Counted from the first letter of the stretch, positions 15,991 to 24,334 are shown. The stretch: DNA of 64,000 nt from CAYZJB01 sp964602985 (GCA_964602985.1 CAZRTJ010000001.1:1-64000); one strand, 5' to 3'. Program-made: numbers and translations. Notes: a model not told the origin generated them from the sequence alone.

Positions 15991-17496
15991 ATGAATCTTC
16001 CGGTGAAATTGAAAAGGGCAGAGCGGCCGCTGGTGTTGGCGATAGATATCGGCACCTCATCCACGCGCGCATTGATCTACGATGCAAAAGGACGGCCTGT
16101 CAAGAAACTCGTCGCCCAAGTCGGGTACATGATGCAGACTACGCCCGATGGGGGCGTATTCGCCGATCCGAAATTTATCGTGGACAGTACCCTCGCATGC
16201 ATTGACCAGTTGATGGACGCATTGGGCAAGCACGCCGAGGATGTGAAAGCGGTCGGCTTCGACACGTTCTGGCACAATATGATGGGCATGGATTCGCAGG
16301 GACGCCCGACAACGCCGTTGCTGAACTGGGCGGATACGAGACCGCGCGTGGTGATGGATGAACTTCGGAAGAAGCTGGATGCGTCCACGTTTCATCGTCT
16401 CACCGGATGCGTGATGCATCCGTCGTACTTGCCGGCGAAGTTGCTGTGGATCCAGCGCAAGAATCCGGCGCTTCTGAAAAAGACGTCCACGTGGCTGTCC
16501 ATCGGAGAGTACTTGTACTACGTTTTGTTTGGGGAAGTGGTGAGCGGGATCTCGATGGCGTCTGGTACGGGGTTGATGAATCCGAATACGTGCGATTGGG
16601 AGCCGCGGGTGTTCTCCGTGCTGCCTGTTGAGACGAAACATTTTGGACGGTTGGATGATCGGCCGTTGCAGGGACTGAAGAAAGAATTTGCGAAACGGTG
16701 GCCGGCCCTTGCGAACATACCGTGGCTCCCGGCGGTCGGCGATGGGGCGAGCAGCAATGTCGGGAGCGGCTGTGTGAAGAAGGACCAACTCTGTATGGTC
16801 ATGGGTACCTCGGGGGCCATGCGAATTTGCTGGGAGGGAAGCCGGACGGCGATTCCGGATGGACTGTGGGTGTATCGGGTGGACAAGCGCCGGTTTCTGA
16901 TGGGCGGTGCGCTCAGCGACGGCGGGAATTTGCGGAAGTGGCTGCTCAGTCACCTGGGTCTGGAGGGCGGCAAGAAGGCAGTTGATGCCGCTCTGCAGAG
17001 TGTCGGCCCCGATGCGTCCGGTCTGACGGTCCTCCCGTTTTGGGCGGGCGAGCGAAGCACCGGCTGGCATGAACATGCGCAGGGATTAATCACGGGCTTT
17101 AATCTGAATGTCACACGCGAAGAGATTGTCCGGGCCGCATTGGAAGGAGTGTGTTTCCGGTACGCCGCGATCTACGATATCTTCAAGAAACAGAAGATGC
17201 CGACACGCAAGATCATCGCCTCCGGCGGCGGATTTGTCGATTCTGCCCCGCTGAGTCAACTGATGGCCGATGTGCTGGGTGCGGCGATTACACAATCGGG
17301 AGAGGCAGAAGGTTCTGCCCGCGGTGCGGCCATTCTGGCCCTGGAGGCAATCGGCGCCATCAAAGATGCCTCCGCGGCGCCCGTTCCTCTGGGGGCCACG
17401 TTGAAGCCGAACATGAAAAATCATGCGGTTCTGACCAAAGCGAGGAAGAGACAACAGGCCCTCTACGCGCTGATCGCGAAGGAGTGGTGGAAATGA
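15991..17496 (+). CDS. FGGY-family carbohydrate kinase (gluconokinase-like)
   Basis: 501 residues, normal FGGY length. The ATG at 15991 is preferred over the TTG at 15961 that overlaps the previous gene. The phosphate-1 loop LAIDIGTSSTRALIYD lies at about 15-30, the sugar-binding region at FDTFWHNMMGMDSQG and LLNWADTRP, and the ATP-binding block at VMGTSGAMRICW and IASGGGFVDSAPLSQLMADVLG. FGGY enzymes phosphorylate sugars or polyols with ATP; the WHNMMGMD/NWADTR pattern is most like gluconate kinases, but substrate is a guess. It ends in an ATGA overlap with a GNAT acetyltransferase gene. Confidence 0.85.
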   Translation: MNLPVKLKRAERPLVLAIDIGTSSTRALIYDAKGRPVKKLVAQVGYMMQTTPDGGVFADPKFIVDSTLACIDQLMDALGKHAEDVKAVGFDTFWHNMMGMDSQGRPTTPLLNWADTRPRVVMDELRKKLDASTFHRLTGCVMHPSYLPAKLLWIQRKNPALLKKTSTWLSIGEYLYYVLFGEVVSGISMASGTGLMNPNTCDWEPRVFSVLPVETKHFGRLDDRPLQGLKKEFAKRWPALANIPWLPAVGDGASSNVGSGCVKKDQLCMVMGTSGAMRICWEGSRTAIPDGLWVYRVDKRRFLMGGALSDGGNLRKWLLSHLGLEGGKKAVDAALQSVGPDASGLTVLPFWAGERSTGWHEHAQGLITGFNLNVTREEIVRAALEGVCFRYAAIYDIFKKQKMPTRKIIASGGGFVDSAPLSQLMADVLGAAITQSGEAEGSARGAAILALEAIGAIKDASAAPVPLGATLKPNMKNHAVLTKARKRQQALYALIAKEWWK

Positions 17497-18059
17497 CGAA
17501 ATCCATTCGAATTCACCCGGTGACTCCGTCGCGTTGGAAGGATGTGGAGTCCCTGTTTGGATCAAGAGGGGCTTGCGCAGGTTGCAGGTGCATGCTCTGG
17601 AGATTATCGCGACAGGTGTATGAAAAGCAGAAGGGCGCGAGGAACAGACTCGCGCTGAGGAAGTTGGTTGTCGGCGGTCACAAGCCGGGATTGCTGGCGT
17701 ACGTCCGTGGGGCTGTCGCCGCCTGGTGTGCCGTTGCGCCGCGGTCTGAATCTCCGACGCTCGACAGATCGAGGGTTCTGCGTCCCGTCGATTCGCAGGA
17801 AGTTTGGTCGATCACCTGCTTCTTTGTGGCAAGGGCGTATCGTCGAATGGGTCTCACCGGACGTATGATCCATGCCGCGGTAGAATTTGTGAAAGAAAAC
17901 GGCGGAAGGATTGTCGAGGCTTATCCGATCGATCCGGGTGGGAAATATCCGGAAACATTTGCGTGGACGGGATTTTTGTCCGCGTTTGACAGAGTGGGCT
18001 TCCGGGAGGTGGCCAGACGCTCGTCCAAACGGCCTGTCGTTCGATTTCAGATTTCTTGA
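17493..18059 (+). CDS. GNAT-family N-acetyltransferase
   Basis: 188 residues, starting at the ATG that overlaps the kinase stop (ATGA), so the two are co-translated. The fold is GNAT-like: the acetyl-CoA loop region is FVARAYRRMGLTGRMIHAAVEFV (about residues 110-132), preceded by a beta strand (SITCF) and followed by AYPIDPGGKYPETFAWTGF and FDRVGFREVAR. An N-terminal CAGCRCMLWRL cluster is shared by GNAT proteins often annotated as EstA-linked or stress enzymes. The acceptor is unknown. Its last codons and stop fall inside a sequence that is duplicated at 19604 (see repeat), so the C-terminus marks the edge of a duplication. Confidence 0.8.
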   Translation: MTKSIRIHPVTPSRWKDVESLFGSRGACAGCRCMLWRLSRQVYEKQKGARNRLALRKLVVGGHKPGLLAYVRGAVAAWCAVAPRSESPTLDRSRVLRPVDSQEVWSITCFFVARAYRRMGLTGRMIHAAVEFVKENGGRIVEAYPIDPGGKYPETFAWTGFLSAFDRVGFREVARRSSKRPVVRFQIS

Positions 18060-18124
18060 AAATTTCTACAAAGTTTTCCATTCCTCAGGCACTATAAAGA
18101 AAAGGTGGAGTGTCATGAGGCAGC
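18043..18124 (+). repeat. Direct repeat, copy 1: leader sequence with promoter-like element and truncated gene start
   Basis: Copy 1 of an about 80-bp segment found again at 19604-19695. The shared parts are 18043-18072 (ending …TTTCTACAAA) and 18073-18105 (GTTTTCCATTCC… to …AAAGAAAAGG), followed by AGTGTCATGAGGCA. Copy 1 lacks a 10-nt stretch present in copy 2 and has a TGG/A difference before AGTGTC. After ATGAGGCAGCAA the sequence departs from copy 2, so only the first four codons (MRQQ) of the downstream gene remain; the frame closes at 18282 without a recognisable protein. The rest of the 18060-18358 gap holds nothing else. Confidence 0.8.
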
Positions 18125-18358
18125 AAGATCTATCCCACAGTTGCCTACGGCCCAAAGAAGGTCCGAAAATTCCAATCCGATCGATGTGGGTGTCCGATTG
18201 CGTCGTATCGGGCCTGACCCTGGTCTCTCAAAACTCTTTGAGTTCCAATCATGAGCGAGAGCATCGGGCATGCTTGCCTTAGCCGACACTCCAGAAGCAG
18301 TCGCAAACAAACCGCAATGTCCGTGAACGAGTTGATCGATACGATAGAGGAGATGCCT

Positions 18359-19519
18359 ATGAAAACACTGTTCATTATTGCATTGGCGCTGGTGTTCGTC
18401 TACGACCAAGTGCACGGCGACATCATGCCGGACGGCTTCAAGGCCGTGTCTTTCCGGGTGCGATTTGTCAACGTGGATTCATTTCCGCAATTTGTTTTCG
18501 TCGGACATTTGCAATATGGAACAAGACCTCAACACCATGAGCTGCATCGGGTGAGCCCATCCACGAAGCTTATGTACTCAGGTAAATACCGCGTCATGAC
18601 ATTGTACGTGATCGATCGCACGGCCTTTGAGAAACTGAACCTCGTGTTCGAGCCAAAAGGGTATGCCGATATCGCACGTTTCCCATTTGACACATCGAGT
18701 TCGATTGTGATCAGGAGGGAGAATGATTTAGACGCCTCGGTGCAGAGGTACCTGCGATCCAATGGATTTCAAAGCCTGTCTGTGGATACTGTGATCCGTC
18801 CCACGAATATCATTCCCATATCGTGGGAACTTGTGCAGATCATTCAGGAGATTCGGCTTGACCGAAAGCGGGAACGTTTTACCACGCATCATGAGGGGTA
18901 TGTCTTCGAGTATGAGAATGGAGCCGTGGTGTCGACCTGGATTCCGTCTGGATTGGCCCCCACGCCGGACGGAAAGAAACAAATCCCGTATTTCTGCAGC
19001 ATTGAAAATCCGCATGCGTTTCCAGGATACAGGTTTTACGGTGTCGAATTTGCGAAAGACACGCTACGACGTCCGATGTTCAGAATCCTTGCGTCATCTG
19101 ACGATCAGGTGACGACAGCAGAAATTTTTGCAACGCAGGACACATCGGCTCCGGAAGCGGACGACTATTTTAAGGTGCGTCGATCGTATAGTTCATTGGC
19201 GGCAGGGTGGGACTGGCTGTTTTTGTCCGATCGGTCCGAGACGAGAAATCTTGTCGATTCGACTCTTCAGATTTCGAAACGAATCGACCGCATTCGAATT
19301 CGCACGATGAAACCGTTGGAATACGAGACGGAAGTAACCCTCCTTTACGCCGATGGCCGAGAGGAAGTACGAACCTACCTCGCAGGGTCCACTTATGAGA
19401 AACCGGTCGAGATTCCGACTGCGCCGCGTCTTCGTCCGACGATACCCATCATCGCCGCGGCTGTTAGTCTTGTTCTTTTGATCGGGATTTGGATTTGGAG
19501 GCGTCGGAAATCACAGTGA
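18359..19519 (+). CDS. Exported single-pass membrane protein, unknown function
   Basis: 386 residues. The ATG at 18359 has AGAGGAG about 7 nt upstream and gives a signal peptide (MKTLFIIALALVFVYDQVHG). The mature part is mixed alpha/beta with no motif I recognise: a beta-rich region (VSFRVRFVNVDSFPQFVFVG), a central part with YVFEYENGAVVSTWIPSG, and a final membrane helix at about 355-378 (TIPIIAAAVSLVLLIGIWIW) followed by RRRKSQ. This topology (large exported domain, C-terminal anchor with basic stop) resembles surface-presented proteins. The gene lies exactly between the two copies of the duplicated leader, so it may have arrived or been trapped by that duplication. Confidence 0.65.
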   Translation: MKTLFIIALALVFVYDQVHGDIMPDGFKAVSFRVRFVNVDSFPQFVFVGHLQYGTRPQHHELHRVSPSTKLMYSGKYRVMTLYVIDRTAFEKLNLVFEPKGYADIARFPFDTSSSIVIRRENDLDASVQRYLRSNGFQSLSVDTVIRPTNIIPISWELVQIIQEIRLDRKRERFTTHHEGYVFEYENGAVVSTWIPSGLAPTPDGKKQIPYFCSIENPHAFPGYRFYGVEFAKDTLRRPMFRILASSDDQVTTAEIFATQDTSAPEADDYFKVRRSYSSLAAGWDWLFLSDRSETRNLVDSTLQISKRIDRIRIRTMKPLEYETEVTLLYADGREEVRTYLAGSTYEKPVEIPTAPRLRPTIPIIAAAVSLVLLIGIWIWRRRKSQ

Positions 19520-19603
19520 GAACGTGGAATTGCATGGTGGCTGGTCTGCGGCTGAGAATGCCCGGACTCACAACTCACAGGGAAAGCGGAATCGCAATTG
19601 TGT

Positions 19604-19695
19604 GATTTCAGATTTCTTGAAAATTTCTACAAAATGATGTAATGTTTTCCATTCCTCAGGCACTATAAAGAAAAGGAGAGTGTCATGAGGCAACA
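19604..19695 (+). repeat. Direct repeat, copy 2: leader of the 19685 lipoprotein gene
   Basis: Copy 2 matches copy 1 at 18043: 19604-19633 is the same 30 nt, then a 10-nt insertion (ATGATGTAAT), then 33 identical nt ending AAAGAAAAGG, then AGTGTCATGAGGCAACAA. The GGCACTATAAAG stretch is promoter-like, and GGAGAG serves as ribosome-binding site for the ATG at 19685. A related but looser TGTAATGTTT…CGGCACTATTA motif lies at 47331-47361 before another lipoprotein gene. Confidence 0.75.
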
Positions 19696-20170
19696 ATATT
19701 TCTTTCCCCCCATTACGACCGACTCAAACCGAGTCGGAAAAGTCCTCATCCGGTCGTTGTTTTTCCTGTCTTTCCTCATGTGTGCTTGCGAGGACAACGA
19801 TGCTGTTGTGAATGTGGCTCCACTTCGGGTTTTCACGTCTACGACGTTGTATCCCATGCCACAACCCGTCGTGTTGTTTTTGTCCAACGATACGGGGGAG
19901 CCCATCTCCTTTGATCGATGGGATGAGACCGTATTTTACTACCGTGATAAGCTCACGGAGACGGGCTGGGTGGAGTGGACGCAGACGGGAATTTTCCCGG
20001 AGTCAGTACAAACGGTGCAGACGCTGGAGCCCGGAGAAACCTACGCGGACACGATCCATGTGAGGAAACCGGGTGTGTATCGATTCCGCGTTCCCGTTTT
20101 GCTCAACGGAGACCCCCAGCGTGCGCAGGTTTTGACGAGCAACGTCTTTGAAATCGTCAGTACCCCGTAG
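19685..20170 (+). CDS. Small lipoprotein, unknown function
   Basis: 161 residues. The N-terminus is long for a lipoprotein signal: a basic segment (NRVGKVLIR), a hydrophobic core (SLFFLSFLM) and lipobox Cys C35 (LMCAC). The mature part is a predicted beta-sandwich of about 120 residues (YPMPQPVVLFLSNDTGEPIS, TVQTLEPGETYADTIHV, GVYRFRVPVLLN), a shape resembling intracellular proteinase-inhibitor or FixG-like immunoglobulin folds in which a LEPGET turn is typical. No assigned function. The leader and first codons are duplicated at 18043, where the rest of the gene is missing. A truncated minus-strand gene fragment converges on it from the right. Confidence 0.7.
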   Translation: MRQQYFFPPITTDSNRVGKVLIRSLFFLSFLMCACEDNDAVVNVAPLRVFTSTTLYPMPQPVVLFLSNDTGEPISFDRWDETVFYYRDKLTETGWVEWTQTGIFPESVQTVQTLEPGETYADTIHVRKPGVYRFRVPVLLNGDPQRAQVLTSNVFEIVSTP

Positions 20171-20175
20171 CGCTT

Positions 20176-20541
20176 TCAGATGTCAGACGGCGGCAGGGGG
20201 AGGAGCCATTTGGCTCGACCAACGTTCTTGCCCGCCTGTGGACTATGGAACGCGAGATAGGTGTAAGACGAGTAGGAGGAGACGGGGAAGCGTTGATGGC
20301 GGGAGAACGTTGTCAAGCTTGCGAATTTCGTTTTGGTAAAGCTCGTCGCAATATTCAAACTCCCCACGGAGTCTGTCAGGTAGCAGTCCAGAGTCCCCAC
20401 GGTGGAGCTGATCGAAAAATCGGACAGCGTCTCGAACCGAAGGCTGCCCACTGAATCAATAATCTGAACATTTCCGGTTGCGAAATAGCCGTTGAGCGCC
20501 GTGACGGCTCCGACGCGAAGCGTCTCGTAGGTGGGGTCTCA
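20176..20541 (-). pseudogene. 3' fragment of a DM13-like domain protein, 5'-truncated at a breakpoint
   Basis: Reading the minus strand from 20541 to the TGA at 20176 gives about 121 residues with no credible start; a TGA lies directly upstream in frame. The sequence (VGAVTALNGYFATGNVQIID, LRFETLSDFSISSTVGTLDC, HQRFPVSSYSSYTYLAFHSP, ending VGRAKWLLPLPPSDI) matches the order of a DM13/electron-transfer-type domain, in which a Gly-rich opening, a central acidic turn, a 'vyL' strand, and a final 'v.iwC..f.v.fg.A' strand occur. The typical Cys is a His/Ser here. The assignment is by eye and tentative. The fragment ends abruptly where a different truncated gene begins on the plus strand. Confidence 0.5.
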
Positions 20542-21867
20542 GGATCGCGCGGCTTCGCAGACCCGGACAGCGATCCAATAGTCTACACAGCCAACTCCAC
20601 GGGGATGCAGGTCGTAGTTTCAGGAGACTCATTATACATATTCCCAACAACTAAGGGAACAAAAAAAGTCGGAGTCACAGCCACATCTTTCGGAGGATCA
20701 ATCACAGACTCATTGGAAGTGCTGATAACAAACAACACACCAATAAGAATAGCCCAAATTCCAGACAACACATTCCCTGACGGAAGCAAGAATGTGCAAT
20801 TGGCAAATCTCACTGAAATATTCTATGACAAGGACAATGATGCATTGGCTTATGAGTTCAGCGCGCATTCAGATTTAGGAATAACTCTAAACGGCACAGT
20901 ATTAACAGCCAACACTCTCGAAGGATTCACTGGAACGCATCAAGTCATAGTCAAGGCTAAGGACACGGAAAATGCTGCAGCATCGGACACATTTAATATT
21001 ACTCTCACTGAAGTCGACAGGACGCCCCCAGAACTCAATCTAGGGGCATTGGTCATACCCGGACTGGGCGATGCAAGGATAAAGATTGCAGCGAATGAAA
21101 ACTTGGGGGCAGCATCATTAAAAGCCAATAATCAAGCCATAGCATTAACCAAAGAAAACAATGTATATTTCGGAGATGTAAACTTAAACGGCGCCGCAAC
21201 ATTGGATATTGAAGCAATAGCCTCAGATCTTTCTGGGAATGCAGATACCCTAAATAAGACATACAATATTGCCAGCATCAACAAGCCCGCGCAGATAGGA
21301 AGATTGACTGTAAAAACAAGCAAGTATGCATTGGCATCAAAATCCGATTCAGCAACAATTCCAGAAAACATGGTCGCATTGGAAAACATCATAGAAATAT
21401 CCGGGGATGAATTCACAGCAAAATACCATCTTCCGGGCGACATAAACAAAAACAATGCATGGATAGGCTCATCGGAAGACGGGAAGACATGGGAAGTAGA
21501 GAGAAAATACGATGGCAACGACAATATAGAAGCAAGAATCACAGGAAACAAGAAAGTCGCATTATTCTATGACCCGAATGCAGAATCCCCGAAATCGTTC
21601 AGCCTAAGCCAAAACTATCCAAACCCATTCAACCCGACAACAGCAATAACATATGAACTGCCTCAGGATATTCATGTAAAATTGGAAATATACAATATTC
21701 TGGGCCAGAAAGTCACGACACTTATAGATAAGAAGCAGGAAGCCGGGAAACACCAAGTGATATTTGACGGCACGGCAAACGGCAGACAATTATCTTCAGG
21801 AATATACATCTACATGCTCATGACACCGGCGTGGTCAAAGAGCGCAAAAATGACCCTATCGAAGTGA
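20542..21867 (+). pseudogene. C-terminal fragment of a cadherin-like, T9SS-secreted surface protein
   Basis: The frame is open from the breakpoint at about 20541 to the stop at 21867. An ATG at 20605 exists but lies in mid-domain and has no ribosome site. The first part is a cadherin-like Ig repeat entered at GFADPDSDPIVYTANSTG; a second follows (LTEIFYDKDNDALAYEFSAH). A spacer leads to a type IX sorting tail at about residues 345-420 counted from 20605: LSQNYPNPFNPTTAITYELP, ILGQKVTTLIDKKQEAGKH, SSGIYIYML. The DNA is much richer in A/T than its neighbours, and codon use differs, so it appears to be foreign or relocated. Whether it is expressed as a shortened protein is unclear. Confidence 0.7.
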
Positions 21868-21889
21868 AAACCAGGCAGAGAAGAAAAAG

Positions 21890-22153
21890 ATGATGGAGAG
21901 CAAGTACCGCATCGAAAAGAACATACCTCCTCCAGAGGATTCGCGTGGTCTACAGAAATATCCCTTCAAAAAAATGGAAATCGGAGATTCCTTTTTTGTC
22001 CCCGCTGGAAAAGCGAAGTCCGTTCGTCAGCAGGTACAATATTATCAGAAAAGGAGCGCTGAACCCGTGCGATTCACGGTTCGCCAGGTCGAAGGAGGTG
22101 TGCGGGTGTGGCGCGTTGAACCTCGACCCGGAAAAAAGCAACGACAGGGGTAG
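21890..22153 (+). CDS. Small 'GDSF' domain protein (copy 1), phage/plasmid-type DUF
   Basis: 87 residues with one copy of a domain that recurs three more times within 2 kb: YRIEKNIPPP, a variable loop, YPFKKMEIGDSFFVPAGKA, a helix with basic residues, then FTVRQVEGGVRVWRVE. Proteins of this shape are frequent in phage and mobile-element genomes and have no assigned function. The gene starts 22 nt after the T9SS fragment ends. The C-terminal tail (PRPGKKQRQG) is basic. Palindrome repeats of the RAYT type start 14 nt after its stop. Confidence 0.7.
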   Translation: MMESKYRIEKNIPPPEDSRGLQKYPFKKMEIGDSFFVPAGKAKSVRQQVQYYQKRSAEPVRFTVRQVEGGVRVWRVEPRPGKKQRQG

Positions 22154-22166
22154 AACTGAGAGCATG

Positions 22167-22586
22167 CAACCCCTACGGGGTTGATTATGCGATGACGCTA
22201 CATCGATCAAATACATGGAACGCCTACGGCGTTCCTCGAAATCCGAAGATGTTCCAATGAGAATCCCGTGGGGATTCCATGTATTAACAAACGAAACGCA
22301 AGAAGAACGGCGAACCCCGTCAGGGGTTCCATGTATCTTATATATAGGCAAGTGGCGGCGAAACGAACATGCAACCCCTACGGGGTTGATGAATGGTTCT
22401 ACGGGTGATTAGGTTAATACATGGAACGCCTACGGCGTTCTTGATCGAGTCAAAATGTTATCGTTGAAACCCGTAAGGGTTGCATGTATTAGAAGAACGC
22501 AAGATAATCAAAATGAGAACCCCGTAGGGGTTCCATGAATTAACGTACGAAACACGAATGAATCGTCCGAACCCCGTGAGGGGTTC
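22167..22586. repeat. Array of nine REP-like palindromes beside the second RAYT gene
   Basis: Nine palindromes start at 22167, 22217, 22261, 22312, 22372, 22424, 22468, 22517 and 22569, so spacing is 44-60 nt. They are of two related types: CAACCCCTACGGGGTTG (e.g. 22167, 22372) and GAACCCCGT-A/CA/GA-GGGGTTC (22312, 22517, 22569), with GGAACGCCTACGGCGTTCC variants at 22217 and 22424. Most carry a conserved side tail, CATGTATT(A), on one side, so orientation alternates as in bacterial BIMEs. The spacer sequences are not conserved. The stem bases covary between copies while the 3-nt loops stay TAC/GTA-like. Confidence 0.88.
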
Positions 22587-22628
22587 CATAATTGAAACTC
22601 AATCATCTACACAAACACCAACAACGAC

Positions 22629-23087
22629 ATGGCCAACACATTTTCACAAATCTACATCCAAATTGTTTTTGCCGTTAAAGGACGTGCGAATCACATTCCG
22701 GCGCCGCACAAAGCCGAGTTGCACAAATACATCACGGGCATTGTCAAAAACAAGAGGCAAAAGCTTTTGGCGGTGAATAGCGTTCCGAACCACATTCATG
22801 TACTTGTGGCCATGACACCGGATGTTTCGATTTCAGACCTTGTTCGAGACATAAAGCGGTCGTCCTCGCTCTTTATCAACGAACGGAATTGGATTCGCGG
22901 GCGATTTTCGTGGCAGGAGGGATTTGGCGCATTCTCGTATTCTCAGTCTCATGTGGACGTTGTCAAACGGTATATTGAAAATCAGGAAGAACACCACAAG
23001 AAGATGTCATTTCGGGAAGAATATGAAACGTTGCTGAAGAAAAATGAGATTCAATACGATGAACGTTTTGTTTTTGAAGATGATTAG
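22629..23087 (+). CDS. REP-associated tyrosine transposase (RAYT), second copy
   Basis: 152 residues of the Y1/IS200-like family. HUH pair: HIH in PNHIHVLVAM at about residue 57. The catalytic tyrosine region is VKRYIENQEEHH near residue 117. Other family blocks are MANTFSQIYIQIVFAVKGR at the start and WQEGFGAFSYS in the middle. It is only distantly similar to the copy at 965 and is paired with a different palindrome family (nine units just upstream), which supports specific RAYT-REP co-evolution. Its last codons overlap the possible start of the next gene (ATG at 23080). Confidence 0.88.
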   Translation: MANTFSQIYIQIVFAVKGRANHIPAPHKAELHKYITGIVKNKRQKLLAVNSVPNHIHVLVAMTPDVSISDLVRDIKRSSSLFINERNWIRGRFSWQEGFGAFSYSQSHVDVVKRYIENQEEHHKKMSFREEYETLLKKNEIQYDERFVFEDD

Positions 23088-23634
23088 TCCACAGCGGTTC
23101 AACAACCTAAGGGTCAATTCGAATATCGGACAAGATTGTCGCGAAGCGATTTCCCAAATCGGATCAAGAAGTGGAAATAAGAGAACAACGTACGCCATTG
23201 ACAAGGACACACCTATCCCGCGGCATGGAGTATGGTCGTTTCCTTTCATGCAGATGGAACCGGGCGACTCCTTTTTTGCCGATTTGACCTATTCGCAGCA
23301 ACTAATCGCATATTATGCCAGACTGGTGGAGCGAAGGACAGGCAGGAAATTCATCGTTCGAACGGTGCCGGGCGGCTACCGGTGCTGGAGATATGAGACC
23401 AAGAACGACGGCCGAAATTACAAGATTGAAAACACCATTCCCGTTCCGACTGAATACAAGCCGAATCCATATCCCTTTCACCTAATGGAGGTTGGCGATT
23501 CTTTCTATGTGGAAGGCGATCCTAAGACTATTGCGAACCTTTACTGCAAGTGTGGCTATTATGGAAGGAAACTTAACACAAAATACAAAGTCTGTCGCTT
23601 GGGCCGCGGCTTTCGCTGCTGGCGGACGGTGTAG
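23080..23634 (+). CDS. Double 'GDSF' domain protein (copies 2 and 3)
   Basis: About 184 residues if the ATG at 23080, overlapping the RAYT stop, is used; no better start with a ribosome site is visible, so the first 30 residues are uncertain. Two tandem domains follow: YAIDKDTPIPRHGVWSFPF…MEPGDSFFAD…FIVRTVPGGYRCWRYE, then YKIENTIPVP…YPFHLMEVGDSFYVEGD…YKVCRLGRGFRCWRTV. Both keep the GDSF core and the final G-x-R-CWR, but differ enough to be old duplicates. Function unknown. It is the only double version in the cluster. Confidence 0.7.
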   Translation: MISPQRFNNLRVNSNIGQDCREAISQIGSRSGNKRTTYAIDKDTPIPRHGVWSFPFMQMEPGDSFFADLTYSQQLIAYYARLVERRTGRKFIVRTVPGGYRCWRYETKNDGRNYKIENTIPVPTEYKPNPYPFHLMEVGDSFYVEGDPKTIANLYCKCGYYGRKLNTKYKVCRLGRGFRCWRTV

Positions 23635-23660
23635 CGGCGAACCAGAAACAAAGGAGCGTT

Positions 23661-23876
23661 ATGTTTGTCATTGAAAAGAACATTCCGATGCCTCGTCGCC
23701 GGGATGAGGATCTTGGGCTGCCTTTTGACCAAATGGAAGTTGGAGACTCTTTCCTCGCACCCGACCTTACGAAAAAGGTTCTCTATAACGCGGCCAACTC
23801 ATTTCGAAAAAAGACCGGCAAGAGGTTTCTTCTTCGTACAGTCGAAGGCGGCATTCGCTGTTGGAGGGTAGAATGA
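23661..23876 (+). CDS. Small 'GDSF' domain protein (copy 4)
   Basis: 71 residues, the minimal single-domain form: FVIEKNIPMPRRR, LPFDQMEVGDSFLAPD, KKTGKRFLLRTVEGGIRCWR. An AAAGGAG ribosome site lies 8 nt before the ATG. The stop overlaps the next gene start (ATGATG), so they are co-translated. Neighbours and repeats suggest that the domain spreads by local duplication in this island. Confidence 0.72.
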   Translation: MFVIEKNIPMPRRRDEDLGLPFDQMEVGDSFLAPDLTKKVLYNAANSFRKKTGKRFLLRTVEGGIRCWRVE

Positions 23877-24334
23877 TGCAAAGGCTAAGATCGGATTCCC
23901 TCTGCATTTGTCTGTTTCTCTCCTTAGCCGGGTTGGTTTCGTGCGTGGATAAGGAGGCGGACTCAGAACCTATGTATATTCAAGTCCAGGAATGGTTGTC
24001 AGGCCAGTCCTTTGTGTCCGAATTTGCACCCGCCGATCTCGATGACGATTTCAATCCGACCAGGGTTGCCGCGATCGAGGGAATGGAAGATCAAGTATTC
24101 CGTATCCGAACCAACATCCTGATCAATCACGAAAATCAGAAATTCTCGTATACGCTGGCTCATGAGGGATTCCCATTCATTCGGGCGGACAGCGTGCGCC
24201 AGGCCTTCGAGTCATTTGGCACAAAAGCCTGTGTGATCGACTCGGCCGACCGCAAAAGCGCCGTAGTCATCTTTCGTGAAATTGTGGACGCATATAATCT
24301 TCTTGTCGGACAAAAGCCTTATGTACGCGATTGA
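23873..24334 (+). CDS. Small lipoprotein, unknown function
   Basis: 153 residues from the ATG at 23873 (the GDSF stop overlaps it; a second ATG follows at 23876). The signal has a lipobox LAGLVSC with the lipidated Cys at about residue 24, followed by an Asp/Glu-rich start. The mature part contains no motif I know: EWLSGQSFVSEFAPADLDDDF, FRIRTNILINHENQKFSYTL, and a final helix (SAVVIFREIVDAYNLLVGQ). Coupling to a GDSF-domain gene is the only context clue. The right end merges into non-coding sequence. Confidence 0.65.
   Translation: MMQRLRSDSLCICLFLSLAGLVSCVDKEADSEPMYIQVQEWLSGQSFVSEFAPADLDDDFNPTRVAAIEGMEDQVFRIRTNILINHENQKFSYTLAHEGFPFIRADSVRQAFESFGTKACVIDSADRKSAVVIFREIVDAYNLLVGQKPYVRD

Noticed and set aside
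17151..17492. N-terminal extension of the GNAT protein
   Set aside because: The frame upstream of 17493 is a shadow of the kinase gene; the ATG at 17493 has the ATGA coupling and starts the conserved fold.
22167..22586. CRISPR-like array (repeats about every 50 nt)
   Set aside because: The repeated parts are short perfect palindromes of varying stem sequence, not one constant repeat, no cas genes are near, and the array adjoins a RAYT. REP-type elements explain it better.
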